From the NCBI RefSeq assembly GCF_011764565.1, contig NZ_AP022871.1, positions 2,108,001 to 2,172,000 on the forward strand: a stretch of 64,000 nt of DNA, written 5' to 3'. This document shows positions 45,901 to 54,562 of the stretch, piece by piece (positions within the stretch are counted from its first letter, which is position 1; every line of letters starts with the position of its first letter). Source of the DNA: Phytohabitans suffuscus. Its GTDB lineage: Bacteria > Actinomycetota > Actinomycetes > Mycobacteriales > Micromonosporaceae. The notes beneath the pieces were generated by a model. It was given only the letters and a program-made list of their open reading frames with translations. It did no database searches and was not told the origin of the DNA. The position numbers were made by a program, and so were the translations under genes.

Positions 45901-46169
45901 GTACGCCCCACCCGATCCGGATCCGGATCATACAAATCCTCCGGCCAACCCCGATCAACCGGAAAACCCGACACCGCATCCACACCACCCAAAACCAAAT
46001 CCCACAACCCCGAACCCGACACCACCCCACCCGGATACCGACACGCCAAACCCACAATCGCCACCGGCTCGTGGAGTCCAGCCTCGACCTCCTGCAGCCG
46101 CTGCCGAGTCCGATGCAGATCGGCGGTCACCCGCCGGAGGTATTCGACGACCTTGTCATCGGCGACCAT
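36928..46169 (-). CDS. Modular type I PKS B: KS-AT-ACP, KS-AT-DH-ER-KR-ACP (four frameshifts in this sequence)
   Basis: Two modules after a docking coil ([20 protein letters not shown]). Module 1: KS (46070-44810), AT (44475-43440, GHSIGE, HAFHS: malonyl-CoA), ACP (AGFDSLTAM); no reduction. Module 2: KS (43060-41800), AT (41490-40650, GHSQGE, YASHS: methylmalonyl-CoA), DH ([11 protein letters not shown], usual Gly replaced by Ser; [10 protein letters not shown]), ER ([25 protein letters not shown]), KR ([18 protein letters not shown], with Ser where Asn is usual), ACP (SGIDSLTAV), predicting full reduction. The frame breaks near 44091-44104 and in C-runs at 42176, 37421 and 36939; one base added at each gives 3082 codons and an ATGA overlap with PKS C. 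Start 46169 follows AGAGGA. Confidence 0.9.
42038..42609. repeat. KS repeat block, copy in PKS B module 2
   Basis: About 570 bases covering the middle of the KS are identical to 45051-45623 by direct comparison, except that the C-run at 42176-42180 has five C instead of six. In the coding strand the third codon positions are rich in T and G, unlike the C/G-rich third positions of flanking sequence. Confidence 0.9.
42750..43061. repeat. KS N-terminal repeat, copy in PKS B module 2
   Basis: These 312 bases match 45761-46072 with about one mismatch. The segment codes for the KS N-terminus through the [17 protein letters not shown] region. Between this and the other KS block lies a variable stretch that differs between modules. 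Confidence 0.9.
45051..45623. repeat. KS repeat block, copy in PKS B module 1
   Basis: This partner of 42038-42609 carries the six-C run at 45179-45184 and is in frame, reading [20 protein letters not shown]. It serves as the internal reference showing that the two five-C copies lack one base. Confidence 0.9.
45761..46072. repeat. KS N-terminal repeat, copy in PKS B module 1
   Basis: This is the partner of 42750-43061. Both copies share unusual T/G-ending codons, consistent with gene conversion or module duplication. Confidence 0.9.
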
Positions 46170-46204
46170 GGCGGTCCTCTCGTCGCTGCTGTCGATGTGA
46201 ACTG

Positions 46205-48208
46205 TCAGGCCGGTGGCAGGCCCAGCGTCCGGGCGATGAGTCCACGGTGGACATCGTTCGTACCGCCCGCGATGATGCCGCCGGGCGCCAGGCGGAGTGC
46301 GCTTTCCAGCGGGCCTGGCAGCGCTGCCGAAGGGCCGAGCAACCCGAGTGCGGCCAGGCTCAGGTCCTCGATGACCTCGCTGGCCGCCACCTTGGCCGCG
46401 GACGTGAGCCGCGCGGCGCCCGCGCGGCGGGACGATCCGGTGGGCATGTTCGCGGCGACGGCCAGCAGGCGCGCGGCTTGCACGCGCGCGGCGAACTCGG
46501 TGAGCGTGGGCCGCACGTTCTCCGCGCTCGCCCGCGGTCCCAGCGCGGCCACCAGATCGTCGAGGACCGCCTGCGCGCTGGCAGCCATGGCGCCCAGCAC
46601 AGCACGCTCGCCGCCCAGCACGTCGGTGAGCACCTCCCAGCCGCCGCCGGCCGGCCCGACCCGCGCCGAGTCCGGCACCCGTACCGCTTCCAGGGTGATG
46701 TCGCAGGCGACCTGGCTTGAGAGCGCGACGTACGGGCGGATGGCGATGCCTGGGAGGTCTGCCGGAATCAGGAACAGGGTGATGCCTGAGGGCTCCGTGC
46801 GCGCGGCCAGCCAGAGGTACCGGGCGCGGTGCGCCTCCGAGCACCAGGCTTTCCGGCCGGTGATCAGCCAGTCCGGCCCGTCGCGCTCCGCCGTGGTCGC
46901 CAGGGCGGCCAGATCGGATCCGGCGTCGGGTTCGCTGTAGGCGGCCGCGACCTGGCACTCGCCGCGGGCGATCGCCGGCAGCATCAGGTCCCGCTGGGCG
47001 GGCGTACCGTACCGGGCGATCGCGGTGCCGACCGTGGCCGCGACCGCGACGGCGGCGGTGACAGGCAGGCGGCGGCGCAGGATCTCGTACTGCACGGCCA
47101 CCGATTCGTCAGGTCCGGCGTCCCGCCCACCGGCGTGCACGGGCCACCCCATCGACAGCCACCCGCCGGCCGCGAGAGCACCCACAGTGGCGGGGTCGTC
47201 GGGTCTCGGCTCGATCGCCTCCGGGACCGGACCGACGCTCGCCAGGAAGCGGCGGAACTCGGCACGGGCCGCCTCCGCGGCCGGGGGCAGCAGCGGATCG
47301 GGCAGGTCCGCGACGTCATCCCCGGCCGGTCGCAGAGCCGGCAGCCAGGCGAGATCGGCGTGCAGCCGGCGGAACAGCCAGGGCGCGTCGTGCTCCTCGA
47401 AGTAGCCGGCCGCGGCGAGGGTGCGGTGGGCGGCGGACTGCACCCTGGGCGCGACCCGAAGCACCTGCGCGACCGCCAGCCGCGCGGCGGCCGGGCCGCA
47501 GGCGTCACCGTGCCGTTTCCCGGCCTCGGTGACCAGCGCGGCCGCCCCGGCCAGCTCGATGTGGCAGTCCACCAGCCGCTGCTGGACCGCGCCGAAGCCG
47601 CCGACCGCCTTGCCGAACTGCCGGCGGGTGCGGGCGTGGGCGAGCGCCAGCTCGTGCGCGCGTTCGGCGGCACCCAGGGCCCGTGCGGCCAGGCCGAGCC
47701 GGCGCAGCGTCGTGAGGCGCGCGGCGGTCTCTTCGCTCACCGGCACGGTCTCGGCCGGCTCGCCGGTTACGATCCGGTACCACGGGGGTGCGGCCAGGCC
47801 GACGGCCGGTGTGGCCTCCTCGATCGGCCGCAGGACCGCCTCGCCCGCCGCCGCCGGAAGCTCAAGCACGTGGGTGGCGGTGCTTCCCGCCTCGGCCAGC
47901 GGGGGGCCGGGCGCCGGTCCGGCGAGCACCACGCGTACCGCGTCCGCCGCCATCGCGATGGTCAGGTCCGGGCGGGCGGCCAGGACGTCGGCGGCGACGA
48001 ACGCGTCGAGAACCGGCAGCGGGCAGGCGAACCTGCCGGTGCCGCGCACGACGCGCAGGGCGGTCTCGAGCGAGCCGCCGAGGTCGAACCATCCGTGCCC
48101 GGCGGCGGCCGACCACAGGACGTCCAGGTCGGCGGAGGCGGCCCGGGCCGGCCGGCCCCAGTACCGCGTCAGTGTCTTCTCCACCTCCTCGTCGGACGGG
48201 CCGCTCAT
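46205..48208 (-). CDS. Two-domain acyl-CoA dehydrogenase-like flavoenzyme
   Basis: About 667 residues, roughly twice part of a normal acyl-CoA dehydrogenase. Residues 1-310 carry an ACAD-type C-terminal helical domain ([20 protein letters not shown]). Residues 320-667 hold a second, fuller unit: [20 protein letters not shown] (FAD/substrate loop), [20 protein letters not shown] and a terminal [18 protein letters not shown]. The arrangement looks like a fusion of the paired subunits of actinobacterial heteromeric FadE enzymes. Glu is absent from the GGT loop, as in many such proteins. ATG 48208 overlaps the thioesterase stop. It may desaturate a carrier-bound intermediate, possibly prolyl to pyrrolyl, or an alpha,beta position of the chain. 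Confidence 0.88.
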   Translation of the reverse strand: MSGPSDEEVEKTLTRYWGRPARAASADLDVLWSAAAGHGWFDLGGSLETALRVVRGTGRFACPLPVLDAFVAADVLAARPDLTIAMAADAVRVVLAGPAPGPPLAEAGSTATHVLELPAAAGEAVLRPIEEATPAVGLAAPPWYRIVTGEPAETVPVSEETAARLTTLRRLGLAARALGAAERAHELALAHARTRRQFGKAVGGFGAVQQRLVDCHIELAGAAALVTEAGKRHGDACGPAAARLAVAQVLRVAPRVQSAAHRTLAAAGYFEEHDAPWLFRRLHADLAWLPALRPAGDDVADLPDPLLPPAAEAARAEFRRFLASVGPVPEAIEPRPDDPATVGALAAGGWLSMGWPVHAGGRDAGPDESVAVQYEILRRRLPVTAAVAVAATVGTAIARYGTPAQRDLMLPAIARGECQVAAAYSEPDAGSDLAALATTAERDGPDWLITGRKAWCSEAHRARYLWLAARTEPSGITLFLIPADLPGIAIRPYVALSSQVACDITLEAVRVPDSARVGPAGGGWEVLTDVLGGERAVLGAMAASAQAVLDDLVAALGPRASAENVRPTLTEFAARVQAARLLAVAANMPTGSSRRAGAARLTSAAKVAASEVIEDLSLAALGLLGPSAALPGPLESALRLAPGGIIAGGTNDVHRGLIARTLGLPPA

Positions 48209-48957
48209 CGCGCGTCTCCCGCCGGCAGCAGATCGGCGGTCAGGGCGGCCAGGACCGCATCGGTCTGCTCGTGGACGAAGAAGTGCCCGCCGGGAAACAT
48301 CCGCACCGCGCACTCCGCGGTGGTGTAGCGCCGCCAACCGGCGAGCTGCTCCTCCGAGGCGACCGGGTCGGTCGTACCGCCGAGAGCCGTCACGGGGCAC
48401 GACAACCGTGGGCCCGGCAGGGGTTCGTACGTCTCCACAACCGCGAAGTCGGCGCGCAGCGTGGGCAGGAAGGTCAGCAGCGCCTGCCGATCCTGTGCCA
48501 GGCGTTCCGGGGTGCCGTTCATCGCGTACAGCCCCCGCAGGAAGTCCTCCGTGGGGGCGTCGTGCAGCGGCGGCCCGTCGTCAGCCAGGTGCGGCGCCGG
48601 CCGGGCGGCCACCACGAGGCGCCGTACGAGTGTCGGGTCCACGCGGCGGGAGGCCTCGTACGCGACCACGGCGCCCATGCTGTGCCCGAACCAGGCTTGG
48701 GGACGGTCGAGCAGCGGTGCCACGGCGTCGAGCAGCGGCGGTACCACCTCGGCGATGTCGCGGTAGGGCGGCTCCCGGAACCGGGTCTCGCGTCCGGGGA
48801 GCCGGAGGGCCACCACCTCGATGCTGGGCGCGAGCCGCTCGGCCCACCGCCGGTACGTCACCGCGCCGCCCCCGGAGTGCGGGACGCAGAAGAGCCGCAA
48901 CGACGGGTCCGCCACCGACCGCCAGCGCACCGCCCACGCGTCCGACGTGCCGCTCAT
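48205..48957 (-). CDS. Type II thioesterase, second copy
   Basis: This 250-residue discrete thioesterase has FCVPHSGGGAVTYRRWAERL, the nucleophile in WFGHSMGAVVAYEA, the acid in LGGTTDPVASEEQ and the His in FPGGHFFVHEQ. Both ends overlap neighbours as ATGA (hybrid PKS/NRPS upstream, acyl-CoA dehydrogenase downstream), so it is translationally locked into the assembly-line operon. The longer open frame to 49227 lies inside the hybrid gene and is rejected. It probably proofreads the left-arm carriers. Confidence 0.93.
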   Translation of the reverse strand: MSGTSDAWAVRWRSVADPSLRLFCVPHSGGGAVTYRRWAERLAPSIEVVALRLPGRETRFREPPYRDIAEVVPPLLDAVAPLLDRPQAWFGHSMGAVVAYEASRRVDPTLVRRLVVAARPAPHLADDGPPLHDAPTEDFLRGLYAMNGTPERLAQDRQALLTFLPTLRADFAVVETYEPLPGPRLSCPVTALGGTTDPVASEEQLAGWRRYTTAECAVRMFPGGHFFVHEQTDAVLAALTADLLPAGDAR

Positions 48958-51900
48958 GCCAGCCCCCGGACGGCGGCGGCGAGCCGGGCGACAGTCGGGT
49001 TGTCGTAGAGCAGTTCCAGCCCTCCGTCGCCGCCGGGCCGTGCGGCCAGCTCCTCGCGTACCCGGGTGAGGATCTGCACCGCGTGCAGGGAGTCGCCGCC
49101 GAGCTCGAAGAAGTCGTCGGTCACGCCGAAGTCGGCATGGCCGAGGACGTCCTGCCAGATCCGGTGAAGCGCCTTCTCGAGGTCGTCCTCCGGCGCCGTA
49201 CGCGCACCGCCGCCCTGGTCGTCCCACGGCGATGGCAGCCGGCCGCGGTCGACCTTGCCGTTCGCGCTGAGGGGCAGGTGATCGATGAGCACGTAGTGGT
49301 GCGGCACCATGTACTCCGGCAAGATCTCCGCCACGCCGCGGCGCAGGTCGTCCGCGGCCGGCTCCGCCCCGGGCGTGGCGATGACGTAGGCCGCCAGGGC
49401 ACGGCGTCCCGTCTGCTCGTTGGTCACCAGGTTGACGAGTGCCTCGTGCACGCCGTCCTGGCTTCGCAGGGCCGCCGCGATCTCGTCCAGCTCGATCCGG
49501 TACCCGTTGAGCTTGACCTGGAAGTCGGAGCGTCCCAGCAGGTCGATGTCACCGCCAGGCAGATAGCGGCCGAGGTCGCCGGTCCGGTAGAGGCGCTCGC
49601 CCGTGGCCGGGTGGGTGACGAACCGGTGATCCGTCTGGACGGGATCGTCCCAGTAGCCCAGCGCGACTCCCACCCCACCGATGTAGATCTCCCCTACCGA
49701 CCACACCGGACAGTCGGCGAGCTGCTCGTCGAGTACGTGCATGGTCTGGTTCGCCAGCGGTTTGCCGTACGGGACACGGGTCCAAGCGGCCGGCACCTCG
49801 CCGATCGGATACGTCACCGACCAGATCGACGCCTCCGTGGCGCCACCCAGACTGATCACCTCGGCGCCGGGGCTCAGCCGCCGGAACGCGTCCGGCAGCG
49901 ACACCGGGATCCAGTCCCCCGACAACAGCGCCAGGCGCAGCCGCTGCGGCGCGGGCCGGCTGTCGACGAAGGCTTGGAGCAGCGCGGGAACCGAGTTCCA
50001 CACCGTCACCTCGTGACGGGCGACCAGATCCGCCCAGTGCCGCGGGTCGTGCTCCGACCCGGGAGTGGGCAGGACCACCGCGCCGCCGGCCGCGAGCAGC
50101 CCGAAGACGTCGTACACGGACAGGTCGAAGCCCAGCGACGAGAGGCCCAGGACCCGGTCGGAAGCGGCGACCCGGACCCTGGCGTTGATGTCCTGCACCG
50201 TGTTCGCGGCGCCCCGATGGTCGATCACGACGCCCTTGGGCAGGCCGGTGGATCCGGAGGTGAAGATGACATACGCCAGGTCCTCCGGCGCGGGCGGGCG
50301 AGCCGGCGGCTCGGCGCCGGCCTGCCGCACTTCTGGTGACGACCAGGTCAGCGGCCGGATCCGCGGTGGCCAGCTCAGCTCGGCGCGGAGACGGTCGTCG
50401 GTGATCACCAGTCCGGTGCGGCACTGAGCCAGCAGGTAGGCCCGGCGCGCTTCGGGCAGCGAGAGGTCGATGGGCAGGTACGCCGCTCCGGACGCGGCCA
50501 CGCCGAGGACCGCGGCGACCTGCTCGCATCCCTTCGGGAGCAGGACACCCACCAGCTCTCCGGGGATGGCGCCGAGCGAGGTGAGGGCACGTCCGATCCG
50601 ATGCGCGCGCGCCAGCAGCTGTCCATAAGTGAGCTGTCCGTCGCCGGCGATTACCGCCGGCGCGTCGGGGGCGCGCTCGGCCTGATCCCGTACCAGGTGA
50701 TACAGCGTGGTGGCCGGGATGGGAGCCGCGGTGCGGTTGGCCGCCACCCGCTCCTCCGCCTGCGGGCGCGGCATCTCGGCCACGGATCCGGGTACGGACC
50801 ACACGTGCTCGTCCCCGAGCCGGCGCAGGACCCGCAGGTACTCGGCGAACATGTCGTCGAGCATTCCCGCCGGAAACAGCGCCTCGGCGGCGTACCAGTT
50901 CAGGGTCAACCGGCCGCGGTCCTCGGTGACCACGTGGTCCAGCCACACCTGGGGGGTCTGCGAGTCCGCGTGTACGACCTCCCCGAAGTGCTCGGCCAGC
51001 GACCCGGTGTCGCCGCCGATGCCGAGCAGGCTGGTGAACACCACCGGCATCAAGGCGCCGCCGGCCCGGCCGGACCGCCTCGCCCGCTCGCGCAGCACCT
51101 TGACCCCGTTGAAGCTCGCGTGTTCCAGGTCGCGCAGCAGCTGTGCCTGCAGCCGCTCGGCCCGCCGGGCGAAGTCGTCCCCGGGCTCGGCCTCGGCGGC
51201 CAGCATGGTGAGCGAGGTGAAGTCCCCGGCGATCGCGTCCGCATGGGGGTGCGCGACCGGCCGGTTGAACAGCGTGAGGTTGAGCGTCATCGCGGGCTGG
51301 TGGGTCCACCGGCGCAGCACGTCGGTGAAGGCGGTCATCAGCACCACGGACGGCGTCAGGCCGCGGCGCCGGGCGATCGCGGTGAGCCCCGCCCATACGG
51401 GGGTGTCCAGCACCTCGTGCCGGCGGACGAACTCCGGCCGGGTGAGCTGTGCCGGCGCAGCCGCCAGAGGCAGGGCCGGGGGCGGCGGCAGAGAGTCGAT
51501 CCGGCTGAGCCAGTACTCCTCGGCCTTGCGGCCCGCGGGAGTGGCGCTGCGGGCGGCCTCCGCCAGCACGACGTCCCGGAAGGACAAGGTCAGCGGCTCC
51601 GGCGCCCATGCCGGGTCCTGGTAGTAGCGCTGCCAGTCGGCGAGCACCACCATCACGCTGGCACCGTCGAGGATCAGCATGTCCACCGCGAGGTGCAGCC
51701 GGGCCCGGGAAGCGCCGCCCGGCGCGCCGGTGACGGAGACACGCACGTCGAACAGCGGCCATTCGTCGGCCGGGCGTAGCCGGCGCAGCATCTCCTCGCG
51801 CAGCCGCGCCAGCGGCTCGCCGGCCGGCCCGCCGGCCAGCTCGCGCACCTCGATGCGGTACGGGGGTGGGTCCGCCAGGATGCGCTGCCGGCCGTCCGGC

Positions 51901-54290
51901 GTGACCACGGCACGCAACATCTCGTGCCGCACGATCACCTGCCCCAGGGCCCGCTCCAACCGCTCGACGTCCAGCGATTCCCGCTCGAACTCGAGATAGA
52001 AGGTGGTGGCGATGCCGCCCAGCTCGACCGACGTGCCGCGGCCCACCCAGTAGGCGTGCTGCACGTCGGTCAGTGGGAAGGGCTCGTACCGGCGCGCCAG
52101 GTCGGGCAGTACCGGCAGGGGCACCTCCGCGGGCAGGTCGGCCCGGGTGGCGAGCTGGCCGGCGACGGCAGTAGCCAGCTCCGCGAGGGTTGCCCTGCCG
52201 AGCAGTTGTTCGAGCGGGACGTCGACCTGCCAGTGCGCGGCCAGGTGTCCGCGCAGGCGGACCCCTCGGACGGAGTCGAGTCCGAGGTCGGGCATCCGGG
52301 TCTCCGCGACCCTCGCCTCGGCCGGCAGGTCCCCGGCCGGCAGGTCGAGCAGCCGGCCGGCGACGCGCAGCAGGTCGCCCTGGATCCGTCCGGTCGCTGC
52401 CTGCTCGTCACGACCCAGCAGGTCCCTCAGCTCGACCGCCGCGGTGAGCAGCAGGTCCGTCTCACCGGCTGGGTCGGTCACCGGCCACGTCGGGTCCGCC
52501 CCCGGCGACCCCGGCAACCACAGGCGGCGCCGTTGGAAGGGGTAGGTCGGCAGGTCGGCAGGTCGGGCGCCGCCGAACGTCCCGCCCCAGACCACCTGCT
52601 CACCGGAGACCCAGCGTTCGGCGAGGGCGAGCAGCTCGGCCGGCGCCGTGACGGTGGCCGCCGGGCGTACCACGAGGCCGAGCGGGGCGTCGCCGGCGAC
52701 CCGGTCCACGCCGGCCCGGAGGTCGGCCGGCGTGCTGCCCACGACGGCCGACCGGACGCGGAACGCCGTCCTGGTGGTGGCCAGCGCGGCGCCGAGCGCG
52801 GCCGCCGGCAGGTCGGGCTGCTCGTCGAGGTAGGCCGCCAGCTGCCGGGCACGGGCCCGGACGGCGTCCTCGTCCGGGCCCGACAGCACCCAGACCGTCC
52901 AGCCGGCGGGTGGCGCCGGCTCCGCGGGCTCCTCCGCCGCCGCGGCGGTCAGGATGACGTGGGCGCCGGTGCCGCTGGCCCCGAACGCGGACACGCCGGC
53001 GCGGTGCGGCTCACCGGTCCGGGGCCACGGTGCCGGTTCGGTGAGCAGGCGAACCGCGCCCGTGTCCCACCGCACGTGCGGCGTCGGCTGATCGGCGTGC
53101 AGGGTACGGGGAAGCCAGCTGTGCCGTATCGCCTGCACCGTCTTCACCACCGCGGCGACCCCGGCGGCGGCCTGGGTGTGCCCGATGTTGGACTTCACCG
53201 TTCCCACCAGCAGCGGGCGTTCCCGGCCGGTTCCGTAGGCTTCGATCAGCGCCGCCGCCTCGACCGCGTCGCCGAGGGAGGTCCCGGTGCCGTGTGCCTC
53301 TACGGCGTCCACCTGGTCCGGTCGCAGCCGAGCATCGGCCAGCGCCGCGGCGATCACCCGTCGCTGGGCCGGCCCGCTGGGCGCCCCGAGGCCGTTGGTC
53401 GCGCCGTCGTGGCCCACCGCCGTTCCGGCGATCAGGGCGAGCACCGGACGGCCATGCCGGCGCGCGGCGGACAAGGTCTGCAGCACGAGCATCGCGGCGC
53501 CCTCGGCGAATCCCATGCCGTCCGCGGCGGCGGCGAACGCCTTGCAGCGCCCGTCGGCGGCCAGGCCCTCACGGCGGGCGAACTCGGTGAAGGCGTCCGG
53601 CCGGGACATGAAGGCGGCACCGCCCACCAACGCCAGATCGCACTCGCCTCCGCGCAGTGCCCGGGCCGCCACGTGCAGCGCCACAAGCGACGACGAGCAG
53701 GCGGTGTCGATGGTGAGCGCGGGGCCGGCGAGGTCCAGCGTGTGGGAGATCCGACCGGCCGCGGTGTTCGCCACGGTCCCGGCGGCGAGGTGGGGCACCG
53801 TCTCCGGCGGCGCCGACGCCGCCGACGCGTCGGCGTAGCCGCCCTGGGTGAGTCCGACATAGACACCGGTACGGGATCCGGCGAGCGAGGCGGGATCGAT
53901 ACGGGCCCGCTCGATCGCTTCCCAGGCCGTCTCGAGGAGCAGCCGGTGCTGCGGATCCATCGCCAGTGCCTCGGCGCCCCGCACCCCGAACGGCGCCGCG
54001 TCGAAGTCGGCGCCGTCGTGCAGGAACCCGCCTTCGCCCACACCGCCGGGCAGAGGCCCGCTCGGCCAGCCGCGGTCCAGCGGGAAAGGAGAAACGGCAT
54101 CCCGCCCCGCGACGAGCAGGTTCCAGAATTGTTCCGGGGATCCGGCGCCACCGGGCAGCCGGCAGCCCATTCCGACGATGGCCACCGGCTCGGCGCCGGC
54201 CTCCTCCAGCCGGCGCAGAGCCCGGCGGGTCTCCTGGAGTTCGGCGGTGACCCTCTTCAGATAATCACGCAACAGATCTTCGGATGCCAC
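48954..54290 (-). CDS. Hybrid PKS-NRPS: KS-ACP-Cy-A(Cys)-PCP, no AT
   Basis: About 1778 residues. After a docking coil (LLRDYLKRVTAELQETRR) comes a KS ([12 protein letters not shown] near residue 197), then only a short remnant of the KS-AT and post-AT linkers with no GHSxG: the AT is missing. An ACP follows (LGLDSVRGV, near 668), then a heterocyclisation domain with its DMLILDGAS signature near 870. The A domain (about 1200-1675) aligns to GrsA as DLYNLSLIWK, the cysteine code, and a PCP closes the protein (ELGGDSLHA). It should condense cysteine and cyclise it to a thiazoline; no oxidase or methyltransferase is present. GTG 54290 follows AAGGAG. Its ACP needs acylation by a partner AT or direct transfer. 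Confidence 0.93.
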   Translation of the reverse strand: MASEDLLRDYLKRVTAELQETRRALRRLEEAGAEPVAIVGMGCRLPGGAGSPEQFWNLLVAGRDAVSPFPLDRGWPSGPLPGGVGEGGFLHDGADFDAAPFGVRGAEALAMDPQHRLLLETAWEAIERARIDPASLAGSRTGVYVGLTQGGYADASAASAPPETVPHLAAGTVANTAAGRISHTLDLAGPALTIDTACSSSLVALHVAARALRGGECDLALVGGAAFMSRPDAFTEFARREGLAADGRCKAFAAAADGMGFAEGAAMLVLQTLSAARRHGRPVLALIAGTAVGHDGATNGLGAPSGPAQRRVIAAALADARLRPDQVDAVEAHGTGTSLGDAVEAAALIEAYGTGRERPLLVGTVKSNIGHTQAAAGVAAVVKTVQAIRHSWLPRTLHADQPTPHVRWDTGAVRLLTEPAPWPRTGEPHRAGVSAFGASGTGAHVILTAAAAEEPAEPAPPAGWTVWVLSGPDEDAVRARARQLAAYLDEQPDLPAAALGAALATTRTAFRVRSAVVGSTPADLRAGVDRVAGDAPLGLVVRPAATVTAPAELLALAERWVSGEQVVWGGTFGGARPADLPTYPFQRRRLWLPGSPGADPTWPVTDPAGETDLLLTAAVELRDLLGRDEQAATGRIQGDLLRVAGRLLDLPAGDLPAEARVAETRMPDLGLDSVRGVRLRGHLAAHWQVDVPLEQLLGRATLAELATAVAGQLATRADLPAEVPLPVLPDLARRYEPFPLTDVQHAYWVGRGTSVELGGIATTFYLEFERESLDVERLERALGQVIVRHEMLRAVVTPDGRQRILADPPPYRIEVRELAGGPAGEPLARLREEMLRRLRPADEWPLFDVRVSVTGAPGGASRARLHLAVDMLILDGASVMVVLADWQRYYQDPAWAPEPLTLSFRDVVLAEAARSATPAGRKAEEYWLSRIDSLPPPPALPLAAAPAQLTRPEFVRRHEVLDTPVWAGLTAIARRRGLTPSVVLMTAFTDVLRRWTHQPAMTLNLTLFNRPVAHPHADAIAGDFTSLTMLAAEAEPGDDFARRAERLQAQLLRDLEHASFNGVKVLRERARRSGRAGGALMPVVFTSLLGIGGDTGSLAEHFGEVVHADSQTPQVWLDHVVTEDRGRLTLNWYAAEALFPAGMLDDMFAEYLRVLRRLGDEHVWSVPGSVAEMPRPQAEERVAANRTAAPIPATTLYHLVRDQAERAPDAPAVIAGDGQLTYGQLLARAHRIGRALTSLGAIPGELVGVLLPKGCEQVAAVLGVAASGAAYLPIDLSLPEARRAYLLAQCRTGLVITDDRLRAELSWPPRIRPLTWSSPEVRQAGAEPPARPPAPEDLAYVIFTSGSTGLPKGVVIDHRGAANTVQDINARVRVAASDRVLGLSSLGFDLSVYDVFGLLAAGGAVVLPTPGSEHDPRHWADLVARHEVTVWNSVPALLQAFVDSRPAPQRLRLALLSGDWIPVSLPDAFRRLSPGAEVISLGGATEASIWSVTYPIGEVPAAWTRVPYGKPLANQTMHVLDEQLADCPVWSVGEIYIGGVGVALGYWDDPVQTDHRFVTHPATGERLYRTGDLGRYLPGGDIDLLGRSDFQVKLNGYRIELDEIAAALRSQDGVHEALVNLVTNEQTGRRALAAYVIATPGAEPAADDLRRGVAEILPEYMVPHHYVLIDHLPLSANGKVDRGRLPSPWDDQGGGARTAPEDDLEKALHRIWQDVLGHADFGVTDDFFELGGDSLHAVQILTRVREELAARPGGDGGLELLYDNPTVARLAAAVRGLA

Positions 54291-54408
54291 GGCGCTGCTG
54301 CTCCTTCTCCGAGCGAAAGCCGGCCGGGTTCTCGTCTTACCGGGCTCGTCCCGTTGTCCCGGATCACGGTTTCGGCCGGAACCTATGGCACGGGAGAGCA
54401 GCGCAGTA

Positions 54409-54496
54409 ACCCCTACACTCCGTGACCCGATGCGCCCTAGGGGTGCGCCGAGGTCGTACCCGCGAGGTCGCGGCACCCCTAGGACCGGCTTAGGGG
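54409..54496. promoter_or_regulatory. Divergent PKS promoter with four TAGGGG/CCCCTA elements
   Basis: The 272-base gap between the two PKS arms contains AACCCCTAC (54408-54416), GCCCTAGGGGTG (54434-54445, palindromic core), CACCCCTAGG (54474-54483) and CTTAGGGG (54489-54496). Elements occur in both orientations with 24- and 15-base spacings. The same TTAGGGG core precedes the carrier-protein gene at 28601, pointing to one cluster-specific regulator. Confidence 0.5.
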
Positions 54497-54562
54497 ATGA
54501 CTGCGTTCGACGCTCCTCCATACCGTCATCGGCGACGTCCCAGGCCGTTCGGAGTGAAGCAG

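Noticed and set aside
42240..46070. Repeated A- and C-rich blocks as a CRISPR-like or satellite array
   Set aside because: The blocks are long KS coding segments in the same reading frame, with no short regular repeat-spacer pattern.
32335..46958. Several long, partly overlapping minus frames that could be annotated as five or more separate PKS genes
   Set aside because: Domains are split in the middle (KS, AT, KR) and join perfectly once single bases are restored at C/G runs, so they belong to two genes.
43869..46958. Start of PKS B upstream of 46169
   Set aside because: The upstream part overlaps the acyl-CoA dehydrogenase gene out of frame. The docking coil and ribosome site begin at 46169.
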